DNA of 64,000 nt, taken from NCBI RefSeq assembly GCF_017592475.1, contig NZ_JAGFNP010000003.1, forward strand, positions 124,001 through 188,000. Reading direction: 5' to 3'. This stretch comes from Glycomyces niveus. GTDB lineage: Bacteria > Actinomycetota > Actinomycetes > Mycobacteriales > Micromonosporaceae. Shown piece by piece: positions 55,240-63,362 of the stretch. Both the position numbers and the translations under genes were made by a program. Under the pieces are notes generated by a model. It was given only the letters and a program-made list of their open reading frames with translations. It searched no databases and was not told the DNA's origin. Position 1 is the first letter of the stretch. Every line of letters begins with the position of its first letter.

Positions 55240-55425
55240 CTCCCCGCCGGCTCGCGCGCCGCTCCTCCCTGCGGCGCCGATCCGAGTCGGCCCCCACTTC
55301 CGTCCTCCGGTCCGCCGCCGCTCCCGGCCGCATCCGACCGACCCGTTCGGCCGCTCGGCTTCGCCCTGCCCACCGACGGTTCCCGTCCGCACCTGCTTCC
55401 ATCCCACCGCACCGCAAGGAGCGTC
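55240..55425 (+). promoter_or_regulatory. C-rich untranslated leader, possible Rho loading region
   Basis: 186 nt strongly enriched in C over G, poor in A, with no long frame and few stable hairpins, between the leader peptide and the next start. C-rich unstructured RNA is what Rho binds. Stalling or release at the uORF could expose or hide it. AAGGAG precedes the downstream ATG. Confidence 0.45.
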
Positions 55426-56700
55426 ATGTCCTCCAACACCTCCCTTTCCCGCCGCGCCGTCATCGCCGCCGCACCGGTCGCCGCCGCCGGCATCGCGGTC
55501 GGCACCGCGTCCCCGGCCGCCGCGACGACTGCCACCGGCCCGTCGGCCGCCGCGCTGAGCTGGTTCGACACCACCGACGCCACGGTCACCGCCGTGCCCT
55601 CCCCGGTCCAGGTCGCCAACAGCCGCACCTGGGCCATCGCGTGGCTCGCCGCGGCGCGCGCCGTGCGCCGCGTGCCGAACGGCGTCCACGCGGGGCACTA
55701 CCGCGAGGCCGCGCTGGCCTCGGCGGTGCACCGCGCGCTCGCGGCCATCACGCCGTCTCGCGTCACCGAACTCGATGCGGCGCTTGAGGAAGCGCTCGCA
55801 CTCGTCCCTGACGGCAAGGCCAAGCGCAAAGGCGTTCTGGCCGGTCGCGACCGGGCCGACGCGCTGCTGGCCGAGCGCGAGGGCGACGGTCTCGACCCGG
55901 CATCGGTGAGCCCGCCCTTCACGGTCCCGCCCGCCGCGCCGGGCGTGTGGCAGCCGACTCCGACCGGCTACGCCCCAGCGGCGCAGGCGGGGACGCGCTT
56001 CGCCGCGCCGTTCGCGCTCGACAGCGCCGACCAGTTCCGCCTGCAGGCGCCGCCCGCGCTCGGCTCGGAGGCCTACCGGGCGGACCTGGCGGAGCTGTAC
56101 GAGTTCGGCGGGCTGGCCAGCACGTCGCGCACGCAGGCGCAGACCGACACCGCGCAGTTCTGGTACGGCAGCTCCTTCGTGCTGTACACGCCGGTGCTGC
56201 GGGCGGCGCTCGAGCACCACACGGGGTCGCTGCGCGACCAGGTGGAACTGGTCGCGCTGTTCCACGTCGCGTCGGTGGACACGCAGATCGCCACGTCGGA
56301 CTCGAAGTACGCGCACTTCCGGTGGCGTCCGGTCACCGCGATCGCCGGGCCGGTGGACGACGGCGACCCGCGGACCGTGCCCGACCCGGACTGGGCGCCA
56401 CTGCACAACACGCCCGCGCACCCGGACTACCCGAGCGGCCACACCACGTACTCGGGTTCGGCCGAGGAGGTCCTGACGCAGCTGGTCGGCGACGGACCCG
56501 GTGCGGCGTACACGATCCCGAGCCCGAGCGCGCCCGGCGCGACCCGCACCTACACGACCTGGCACCCGCTCACGACCGAGAACGTCGACGCGCGCGTGTG
56601 GTCGGGCATCCACTCCCGCTCCGCGGACCTCGCGGGCGTGGAGCTGAGCACCGCCGTGGCCTCGTACGTGCTGAGCCGCGCGGGCGACCTGCTCGCCTGA
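55426..56700 (+). CDS. Vanadium haloperoxidase-like / PAP2-fold secreted enzyme
   Basis: 424 residues. The Tat signal is SRRAVIAAAP. The C-terminal half has the vanadate/phosphate-binding signature: KYAHFRWRPVTAI (Lys/Arg), DYPSGHTTYSG (acid-base His) and GIHSRSADLAG (vanadate-linked His and Arg). This is the arrangement in bacterial vanadium-dependent haloperoxidases and related acid phosphatases. Tat export suggests a folded cofactor-bearing protein. Actual halide oxidation is not proven by these motifs. AAGGAG precedes the ATG. Confidence 0.85.
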   Translation: MSSNTSLSRRAVIAAAPVAAAGIAVGTASPAAATTATGPSAAALSWFDTTDATVTAVPSPVQVANSRTWAIAWLAAARAVRRVPNGVHAGHYREAALASAVHRALAAITPSRVTELDAALEEALALVPDGKAKRKGVLAGRDRADALLAEREGDGLDPASVSPPFTVPPAAPGVWQPTPTGYAPAAQAGTRFAAPFALDSADQFRLQAPPALGSEAYRADLAELYEFGGLASTSRTQAQTDTAQFWYGSSFVLYTPVLRAALEHHTGSLRDQVELVALFHVASVDTQIATSDSKYAHFRWRPVTAIAGPVDDGDPRTVPDPDWAPLHNTPAHPDYPSGHTTYSGSAEEVLTQLVGDGPGAAYTIPSPSAPGATRTYTTWHPLTTENVDARVWSGIHSRSADLAGVELSTAVASYVLSRAGDLLA

Positions 56701-56716
56701 GTCTTCGCTCCTGAAG

Positions 56717-56755
56717 AGGACGCCCCGGTCGACGCGCAGACGGCCGGGGCGTCCT
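56717..56755 (+). terminator. Terminator after the haloperoxidase-like gene
   Basis: AGGACGCCCCGG (56717-56728) pairs perfectly with CCGGGGCGTCCT (56744-56755), followed by GTTG. Confidence 0.8.
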
Positions 56756-56804
56756 GTTGCCCTGTACTGCGCGCCGATCGGATCGAACCGCCCACTGAAC
56801 GTGA

Positions 56805-56853
56805 TATTGACATTTGCCTATGTATTGACAGGCAAGCGCTCGCCCGGTAGGTT
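56805..56853 (+). promoter_or_regulatory. Orphan promoter with operator in its spacer
   Basis: TTGACA (56825-56830), exactly 17 nt, then TAGGTT (56848-56853). The spacer holds GGCAAGCGCTCGCC (56831-56844), a LacI-type near-palindrome. TATTGACA occurs twice 18 bp apart (56805 and 56823). No gene follows on this strand before a terminator. Confidence 0.5.
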
Positions 56854-56859
56854 TGCTTT

Positions 56860-57037
56860 CACTTCCCTCAAAACCATCAGGAAGCCGCACTTGGCGGCGC
56901 TCACCAGATCTGCGAACGGCGACCGAACCCTTCCGTCGTCGTCTGGGAGCGCTCCACCGCGCGGTTCGCTTGGCCCCCGAGGCCTTGCAGCACAGGCGAA
57001 GACCCCCCGGCCCCCGGCTCGTCGGCGGGTCTTCGCC
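56860..57037 (+). ncRNA. Possible regulated small RNA
   Basis: A ~180-nt unit runs from the orphan promoter to the hairpin GGCGAAGACCC (56995-57005) / GGGTCTTCGCC (57027-57037). Inside lies a second AGCGCT site, TGGGAGCGCTCCA (56944-56956), close to the CebR operator. Reading frames through it give Pro/Arg-rich, unconserved sequence. It could instead be a remnant control region of a lost carbohydrate gene. The hairpin also terminates the APH gene on the other strand. Confidence 0.35.
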
Positions 57038-57057
57038 GCGCCAGGGCCCGGAACGGC

Positions 57058-57846
57058 CTAGCGCAGCGCCTCGTCCAGGATGTACCGCTCGGCGTCCAGC
57101 AGCCGCAGGTCCCGCGCGGGGCGGCGCAGGTGTCCCTTCTCGACGATCCGCTCGAACGCGGGGTCGCCCGCCTGGGCCATCCGCCGGATGCCCTCGATGT
57201 GGTCCACGATCCGCTTGCGGATCACCTTGATGAACCGCTGCCGGTCGCGGTCGGAGAGGCCGTACGCGTCCGCGAACATCCGCAGCCGCCGCGCCCGGTC
57301 GGGCTTCTTCCAGCCCAGCGTGATCGAGTCCCGGTCGGTGAAGATCGGCACCCAGGTCCAGGCCGCGTACGCGACGTCGTAGATCCGCGCGCCCGGGCTC
57401 GCCAGGTCGAAGTCGATGAGCGAGAGGGTCCCGTCCGGCCGCCACACCACGTTGTGCGGCGCGGCGTCGTGGTGGCAGATGACCTCGGTGTCCGGCGGCG
57501 GCGGCCCGAAGGACCGCCAGGTCGCGCCCTGCGGCGGGCGGAAGCCGTACTGCGCGTCGTGGAACATCCGCAGCATCTTCGCGACGGCGGCCATGGTCTC
57601 GTCGGTCGTCCAGTGCGGCGCCAGCGGGTACTTGCCCGGCTCGCCCTCGACGAACGACAGCACCTCCCGGGCGTGCTCGTCGATGCCGAGCACCCGCGGC
57701 GCGCCGGTGAAACCGGCCCCGTCGAGGTGCCGCAGCAACGCGTGCACCGCAGGCGTCCAGGGTCCCGTGTTCCGGCGGACGGTGTCGCCCAGCCGGACGA
57801 CCGTGCTCGTGTTGCCGCCGATCAGCGGAATCTCGTCTTGGCTCAC
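57058..57846 (-). CDS. Aminoglycoside phosphotransferase (APH)-fold kinase
   Basis: 262 residues. The catalytic Brenner motif is CHHDAAPHNVVW and the metal site LIDFDLASPG. The N-terminal lobe has VVRLGDTVRRN and REVLSFVEGEPG. Such small-molecule kinases act on sugars, choline or antibiotics; nothing identifies the substrate, and an antibiotic role is not indicated. GTG 57846 is preferred because longer readings overlap ftsY. Confidence 0.83.
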   Translation of the reverse strand: MSQDEIPLIGGNTSTVVRLGDTVRRNTGPWTPAVHALLRHLDGAGFTGAPRVLGIDEHAREVLSFVEGEPGKYPLAPHWTTDETMAAVAKMLRMFHDAQYGFRPPQGATWRSFGPPPPDTEVICHHDAAPHNVVWRPDGTLSLIDFDLASPGARIYDVAYAAWTWVPIFTDRDSITLGWKKPDRARRLRMFADAYGLSDRDRQRFIKVIRKRIVDHIEGIRRMAQAGDPAFERIVEKGHLRRPARDLRLLDAERYILDEALR

Positions 57847-57886
57847 CGGTCCCCGCAGTGCCTGCCGTGGTCGTTGAAAAGGGGCG

Positions 57887-59032
57887 TCAGGACTCGTCGC
57901 CGGCGCTGCCGTCGACAATGGCGTCGACGAACGCTCCGACTTCGAACGGGGCCAGGTCGTCCGGCCCCTCCCCGAGTCCGACCAGCTTAACCGGTACCCC
58001 CAACTGCCGCTGAACCGCGATCACGATCCCGCCCTTGGCGCTGCCGTCGAGTTTGGTGAGCACGATGCCGGTGACGTCGCAGACCTCGCCGAAGACCTTC
58101 GCCTGCTGCAGACCGTTCTGCCCGGTCGTGGCGTCGAGCACGAGCAGGGTCTCGGCGACCGGGCCCTGCTTCTCGATGACCCGCTTGACCTTCCCGAGCT
58201 CGTCCATCAGCCCGGCCTTGTTCTGGAGCCGCCCCGCGGTGTCCACCAGGACGACGTCGGCGCCCTCCTCGGCCCCGGCCCTCACCGCGTCGAACGCGAC
58301 CGAGGCGGGGTCGGCGCCCTCGCCGCGGCGCACCACCTTCGCGCCCACGCGAGAGCCCCAGGTCTCGAGCTGCTCGGCGGCGGCCGCGCGGAACGTGTCC
58401 GCCGCGCCCATGAGCACCGTCTGGCCCTCGGCGATGAGCACGCGGGCGACGCGGCCGCACGTCGTGGTCTTGCCGGAGCCGTTGACCCCGACCATCATGA
58501 TCACGGCCGGGCCCTCGCCCGACGGCGAGACCGTCGCGATCGAGCGGTCGAGCTCCGGCTCCAGGACGGCGGTCAGCTCGGCCTTCAGCAGGCGCCGCAG
58601 CTCCTCGGGGTCGCGGGTGCCGAGGACCTTCACGCGCTCGCGCAGCCGCTCGACCACCGCGGTCGTGTCCGCGATGCCGACGTCGGCGGTCAGCAGGGTC
58701 TCCTCGACCTCGTCCCACACGTCGTCGTCGAGCTTGTCGCTCGCCAGCAGCGCCAGCAGGCCCTTCCCGAGCGCGTTGTTCGAACGGGCCAGACGCGAGC
58801 GCAGCCGCACCAGGCGGCCCTCGACCGGCTCGGGCTTCTCGATGGCAGGAGCGGCCGGCTTCGGGGTCTCCGCCTCCGGCTCAGCCTCCTTGGGGGCCTC
58901 GACCTGCGGTTCCTCGTCGGGAGCCTCGACTTGCGGCGCCTTCGAGCGGGACGCGCGAACGCCGAACGCGATGCCGACCGCCGCAGCGATCACGACGACG
59001 GCCGCGACCAGCCAGATCCACAGGTTGTCCAC
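57887..59032 (-). CDS. ftsY: Signal recognition particle receptor FtsY
   Basis: 381 residues. A membrane anchor (~3-22) and acidic Pro/Glu linker precede the SRP54-type N domain (~80-165) and the G domain: GVNGSGKTTT (G1), DTFRAAAAEQL (G2 box), DTAGR (G3) and TKLDGSAKGG (G4/G5). It docks SRP-ribosome complexes at the membrane. GTG 59032 has GGAGG 8 nt upstream. It follows smc on the same strand, as in many actinobacteria. Confidence 0.96.
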   Translation of the reverse strand: MDNLWIWLVAAVVVIAAAVGIAFGVRASRSKAPQVEAPDEEPQVEAPKEAEPEAETPKPAAPAIEKPEPVEGRLVRLRSRLARSNNALGKGLLALLASDKLDDDVWDEVEETLLTADVGIADTTAVVERLRERVKVLGTRDPEELRRLLKAELTAVLEPELDRSIATVSPSGEGPAVIMMVGVNGSGKTTTCGRVARVLIAEGQTVLMGAADTFRAAAAEQLETWGSRVGAKVVRRGEGADPASVAFDAVRAGAEEGADVVLVDTAGRLQNKAGLMDELGKVKRVIEKQGPVAETLLVLDATTGQNGLQQAKVFGEVCDVTGIVLTKLDGSAKGGIVIAVQRQLGVPVKLVGLGEGPDDLAPFEVGAFVDAIVDGSAGDES

Positions 59033-59082
59033 AGGAAAGTCCTCCACAGGTTCGAGTGCACGACCACTGTACTGGGGCGCGC

Positions 59083-62000
59083 TCAGTCCTCTTCGCGGGA
59101 GAACTTCTGGCTGATGACCTGCGTGACACCCGCGCGCATCGTCACGCCGTACAGCGCGTCGCCGATCTCCATCGTGCGCTTCTGGTGCGTGATGATGAGC
59201 AGCTGCGAGTTCTCTTGCAGCTGCCGCAGCAGGTCGAGCAGGCGGCCCAGGTTCACGTCGTCGAGCGCCGCCTCCACCTCGTCCATCAGGTAGAACGGGC
59301 TGGGGCGGGCGCGGAAGATCGCCACCAGCAGCGCCAGCGCGGTCAGCGACCGCTCGCCGCCCGAGAGCAGCGAGAGCCGCTTGACCTTCTTGCCGGGCGG
59401 GCGGGCCTCGACCTCGACACCGGTGCGCAGCAGGTCGTCGGGGTCGGTGAGCAGGATGCGGCCCTCGCCGCCGGGGAAGACGGTCTGGAAGACCATCTCG
59501 AACTCGCGGGCGGTGTCGGCGAAGGCCTCCGCGAAGACCTGCTGGATGCGGTCGTCCACTTCCTTGACGACCGTGGTGAGGTCGGCGCGGGTCTTCTTGA
59601 CGTCCTCGAGCTGCTCATTGAGGAACTTGTACCGCTCCTCGAGGGCCGCGAACTCCTCGAGCGCGAGCGGGTTGACCTTGCCGAGGAGCTTGAGCTCGCG
59701 CTCGCCGCGGGCGGCGCGCTTCTCCATGGTGGCGCGGTCGAACTCGTACGGCTCGGGCTCGGGCCTGCCCTTCTCGAGGGCGGCGTTGACCTCTTCGGCG
59801 CTGGGCGGCACGGGCTGGTCGGGGCCGTACTCGGCGAGCAGGGTCTCGATGTCGACGCCGAACTCGGCGCCGGCCTTCTCCTCGAGCTGCTCGATGCGCA
59901 GGCGCTGCTCGGCGCGGGCGACCTCGTCGCGGTGCGCGGCGGAGGTGATTCGCTCGAGTTCGGCGGCGGTGGCCGCGGCGCGGGTGCGAAGGTCGGCGAG
60001 GGCGGCTTCGCGGCGGGCCTGCTCGGCGCCGATGCGGTCGCGTTCGATCGCCGCGGCCTCGAGGGAGTCGGTGAGCTGGACGCCGGCGTCCCCGGCGGCT
60101 TCGGCGACGAGCGCGGCCACTTTGGCGCCGCGGGCGCGGGCGGCCCGGCGGGCTTCGGCGCGGGCGCGGGCAGCGCGTTCGGACTGGGCCTGGCGGGCGA
60201 GCGCGTCGGCGCGGCCGGCCAGCGCTGAGGCGCGCTCTTCGGCGGTGCGGACGGAGAGGCGGGTCTCCATCTCGTTCTGGCGGGCGGCGTCGAGGGCCCG
60301 GGAGAGGACGTCACGCTCGTCGGTCGAGGGCTCTTCGATCTCGGGGAGCGCTTCGAGCGCTTCGAGTTGCGATTCGAGGCCTTCGAGGCCGGCGGTGTCG
60401 GTCTCGCGGGCGGCCTGGGCGCGGTCCTTGGCCTGCTGGAGGCGGGCGACCTCGGCTTCGGCGCTGCGGGCGGCGGCGCCGAGTTCGGCGAGGCGGCGGG
60501 CGACGACGGAGTGGGCGGCCTCGGCCTGGCGCTGCGCGGTGCGCACGGCTTCGGCGGCGGCTTCGGCTTCGGCGTGGGCTTCGCGGGCGGCCTCGAGCTG
60601 CTCGCCCAGTTGGGCGGCGGTGGATTCGGCGCCGAGCTTGCGGTCGCGGGCCTCGTCGACGGCGGCCTGGATCTCGATGTAGGACTGGGCCTTCGCGGAG
60701 CCACCGAAGGCTTCGGCCGCGCCGAGCACGTCGCCGTCGCGGGTGACGGCGGTGAGCTGCGGGTGGGCGTCCACAATGGCGCGGGCGGATGCGAGGTCGT
60801 CGGCGACGACCATCCCGGCGAGCACGGCGCGGACGGTGGAGGCGAGTTCGGCGGGGGCGGCGACGGTGTCGGCGACGGCCCTGCAGCCGGACGGGATGTC
60901 CATATGCGACTGCGCGCCGGCGACCAGGAACCCTGCTTGCCCCCCGTCCTCGTCGCGGAGGAACTGCATCGCCTGGGCGGCACTGGCGGGGTTGGCGACG
61001 GCGATGGCGTCGGCGAGGCGGCCGAGCGCGGCCGCGAGCACGGCCTCGTAGCCGGGCTCGACCGTGAGCAAGGCGGCGACCGACCCGAGCACACCCGGCA
61101 CGGCGTCGGCGCGGGCGAGCAGTGCGGCGGCGCCGTCCTTGCGGCGCAGTCCGACGGCGAGGGCTTCTTCGCGCGCGGCCCACTGGGTGGCCTCGCGGTC
61201 GGCCTCGCGTTCGGCGGCCTGGAGCCGGTCCACTTCGGCCTTGGCGGCGGCGACGCGGGCCTTGGCCTCGGCGACGGCCTCGTCGAACTCGGCGTTCGAC
61301 TCGACCGCTTCGTTCTCGGCCTCGGCTTCGGCGTGCGCCTCGGCGGCGGCTTCGGCGCGCTCGCGGGCCTCGGCGAGGGCGATGCTGGCGCGTTCGAGCT
61401 CTTCGGCCGCGGCGGCGGTGCGGGTCTGGAGCGAGTCGACGCGGCCGCGCAGTGTGGCGAGGGCTTCGCGGCGCTCGGCGGCGGCCTTCACGGCGGTGAC
61501 GATACGCTGCTCGGCTTCGGCCAGCGCGGTCTCGGTCTCCTCGCGGGCCTCGACGGCGGAGGCGAGGCGTTCGGAGTCCTCGGCAATGGACTCGCGCAGT
61601 TCGACCTCCTGCTCGCGGATGCGCTCGGCCTCGGTCTCGAGGACGTCGGGGTCGCGTCCGGCGCGGTCGTCGCCGCTGTCCTCGGAGAGGTAGCGGCGGC
61701 GCTCGGCGGCGAGCTGCGCGGTCGAGCGGAGCCGCTCGGCGACGGCCTGGAGGCGGTACCAGGTCTCCTGGAGGCGGGCCAGGCGCGGCTTGTCGGCGGC
61801 GTGCGCGGCCTCGACCTCGCCCACTTGGGCGGCGAGGCGTTCGTGCTCGTCGGCGAGGACGGCCCTGCGCTCCTTGAGGGCCTCTTCGTCGGCGAGGTCT
61901 TTGGCGATGTTGCCGCGCAGGGAGGTGAGGTCGTCGGCGAGGAGGCGCAGGCGGGCCTCGCGCAGGTCCATCTGGATGGTCTGGGCGCGGCGGGCGAGTT

Positions 62001-62628
62001 CGGCCTGGCGGCCGAGGGGCTTGAGCTGGCGGCGCAGCTCGCCGGTGAGGTCGGCGAGGCGGTCGAGGTTGCCCTGCATGCCCTCGAGCTTGCGGAGGGC
62101 CTTCTCCTTGCGCTTGCGGTGCTTGAGGACGCCGGCGGCCTCTTCGATGAACGCGCGGCGGTCCTCGGGACGGGCGTGCAGATAGGAGTCGAGCTTGCCC
62201 TGGCCGACCAGGACGTGCATCTCGCGGCCGATGCCGGCGTCGGAGAGGAGGTCCTGCACGTCGAGGAGGCGGCAGCGGTCGCCGTTGATCTCGTATTCGC
62301 CCTCGCCGGAGCGGAACATGCGGCGGGTGATCGAGACTTCGGAGTAGTCGATGGGGATGGCGCCGTCGGAGTTGTCGATCGTGAGGGTGACCTCGGCGCG
62401 GCCGAGCGCGGGGCGGCCGGTGGTGCCCGCGAAGATGACGTCCTCCATCTTGCCGCCGCGCAGGGACTTCGCGCCCTGCTCGCCGAGGACCCAGGCGATG
62501 GCGTCGACGACATTGGACTTCCCGGAGCCGTTCGGGCCCACGACGCAGGTGATGCCCGGTTCGAAGCGCAGGGTCGTGGCCGAGGCGAAGGACTTGAAGC
62601 CCTTCAGCGTGAGGCTCTTCAGGTACAA
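59083..62628 (-). CDS. smc: Chromosome segregation protein SMC
   Basis: 1181 residues. N-terminal ATPase half: GPNGSGKSNVVDAI (Walker A). Long Ala/Glu-rich coiled coils (~170-500 and ~660-1010) flank a hinge near 510-640 (VPGVLGSVAALLTVEPGYEAVL). C-terminal half: signature LSGGERSLTALALL and Walker B LMDEVEAALDD. It compacts and segregates chromosomes with ScpAB, whose genes are not here. The start is TTG at 62628 with GGAG 7 nt upstream. Confidence 0.97.
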   Translation of the reverse strand: MYLKSLTLKGFKSFASATTLRFEPGITCVVGPNGSGKSNVVDAIAWVLGEQGAKSLRGGKMEDVIFAGTTGRPALGRAEVTLTIDNSDGAIPIDYSEVSITRRMFRSGEGEYEINGDRCRLLDVQDLLSDAGIGREMHVLVGQGKLDSYLHARPEDRRAFIEEAAGVLKHRKRKEKALRKLEGMQGNLDRLADLTGELRRQLKPLGRQAELARRAQTIQMDLREARLRLLADDLTSLRGNIAKDLADEEALKERRAVLADEHERLAAQVGEVEAAHAADKPRLARLQETWYRLQAVAERLRSTAQLAAERRRYLSEDSGDDRAGRDPDVLETEAERIREQEVELRESIAEDSERLASAVEAREETETALAEAEQRIVTAVKAAAERREALATLRGRVDSLQTRTAAAAEELERASIALAEARERAEAAAEAHAEAEAENEAVESNAEFDEAVAEAKARVAAAKAEVDRLQAAEREADREATQWAAREEALAVGLRRKDGAAALLARADAVPGVLGSVAALLTVEPGYEAVLAAALGRLADAIAVANPASAAQAMQFLRDEDGGQAGFLVAGAQSHMDIPSGCRAVADTVAAPAELASTVRAVLAGMVVADDLASARAIVDAHPQLTAVTRDGDVLGAAEAFGGSAKAQSYIEIQAAVDEARDRKLGAESTAAQLGEQLEAAREAHAEAEAAAEAVRTAQRQAEAAHSVVARRLAELGAAARSAEAEVARLQQAKDRAQAARETDTAGLEGLESQLEALEALPEIEEPSTDERDVLSRALDAARQNEMETRLSVRTAEERASALAGRADALARQAQSERAARARAEARRAARARGAKVAALVAEAAGDAGVQLTDSLEAAAIERDRIGAEQARREAALADLRTRAAATAAELERITSAAHRDEVARAEQRLRIEQLEEKAGAEFGVDIETLLAEYGPDQPVPPSAEEVNAALEKGRPEPEPYEFDRATMEKRAARGERELKLLGKVNPLALEEFAALEERYKFLNEQLEDVKKTRADLTTVVKEVDDRIQQVFAEAFADTAREFEMVFQTVFPGGEGRILLTDPDDLLRTGVEVEARPPGKKVKRLSLLSGGERSLTALALLVAIFRARPSPFYLMDEVEAALDDVNLGRLLDLLRQLQENSQLLIITHQKRTMEIGDALYGVTMRAGVTQVISQKFSREED

Positions 62629-62826
62629 CGGTCGCTCCGGGCTGGTGTGCTGCGGTTCGGGTGCGGGACCGTCCCAGCCTACAAGGCGCGCGTCGGGGAG
62701 GGTGGCATATCAAAGGCCCCAAAGGGGACGAACCAGGGAGGGAGTGAGGGAAAGCGGTCCAGACATGACAATGCGCGCCGGCTGTCCCGCAGCAGGCGCG
62801 CTGATGTTTCGTTGTCGCGAGACGAA

Positions 62827-63015
62827 CTAAGTCAACGCGGGCTCTTGCAGCCGCATCAACTCCTCGACATGATCGTGCTCGATCTCGTCCTCACGGGCCC
62901 GCATCTCGGCGAGCTCGGACTCGAGGTTGCGTACTCGCGCGCGTAGCTGGACCACTTCTTCGAGCAGGCGCTTGTTCGGAGCCTGGCCGAGGTGGCCGTA
63001 GAGGGCTTTCGCCAT
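62827..63015 (-). CDS. Small coiled-coil protein
   Basis: 62 residues, mostly one heptad-rich helix (LLEEVVQLRARVRNLESELAEMRARED). AAGGAG precedes the ATG at 63015. Conserved length and position upstream of smc are common in related actinobacteria as far as I recall. A scaffold or structural role is a guess. Confidence 0.65.
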   Translation of the reverse strand: MAKALYGHLGQAPNKRLLEEVVQLRARVRNLESELAEMRAREDEIEHDHVEELMRLQEPALT

Positions 63016-63362
63016 GGTTTCTCCTTGCGATCACGTCGGGTGGTGGCGTTGGCGTACGCACCACGAAAACGTCGCATTTGCTGAGTGAATTTTTTTAGCC
63101 GCTGGGGCCGATTGCCCCTAGCCGGACCAGTGGAGCACGGCTCGTGAACACTGGCCGTCTCCTGACATCATCCGCCTAATCGACGGTTCTCGTCAAGCTT
63201 TGCACATGCTTTGCCCACTGGATTCGACGGGGGTCACACCCGAGGGGGGTCCCTCACGCCTGCGCGCGCCCGATCGACGCGTGCGCGGCCCGCGAGAACC
63301 TGGTAGGGTCCCGCAAATCCGAATGATTTCCACGTAACCCCACGTGACGAGGCCGTACCCCC
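63016..63362. other. Divergent intergenic region before the CAP-domain gene
   Basis: 347 nt with no frame that looks coding. It has a T7 tract (about 63090), a GGGGC/GCCCC hairpin (63102-63120), an inverted repeat CCAGTG...CACTGG (63127-63155) and TAGGGT near 63302, a possible -10 for the CAP gene. No RNA gene was recognised. Confidence 0.35.

Noticed and set aside
56801..57061. 86-codon frame in the orphan promoter region
   Set aside because: No ribosome site, no family resemblance, and the frame runs through the terminator hairpin.
57058..57846. Aminoglycoside resistance gene
   Set aside because: Only the general APH fold motifs are present; the chromosomal context beside ftsY and smc gives no support for an antibiotic substrate.
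63102..63120. Hairpin near a T7 tract as a terminator or tRNA fragment
   Set aside because: The T tract precedes the stem on the plus strand and becomes an A tract on the minus strand, so neither orientation gives a terminator. No cloverleaf can be drawn.
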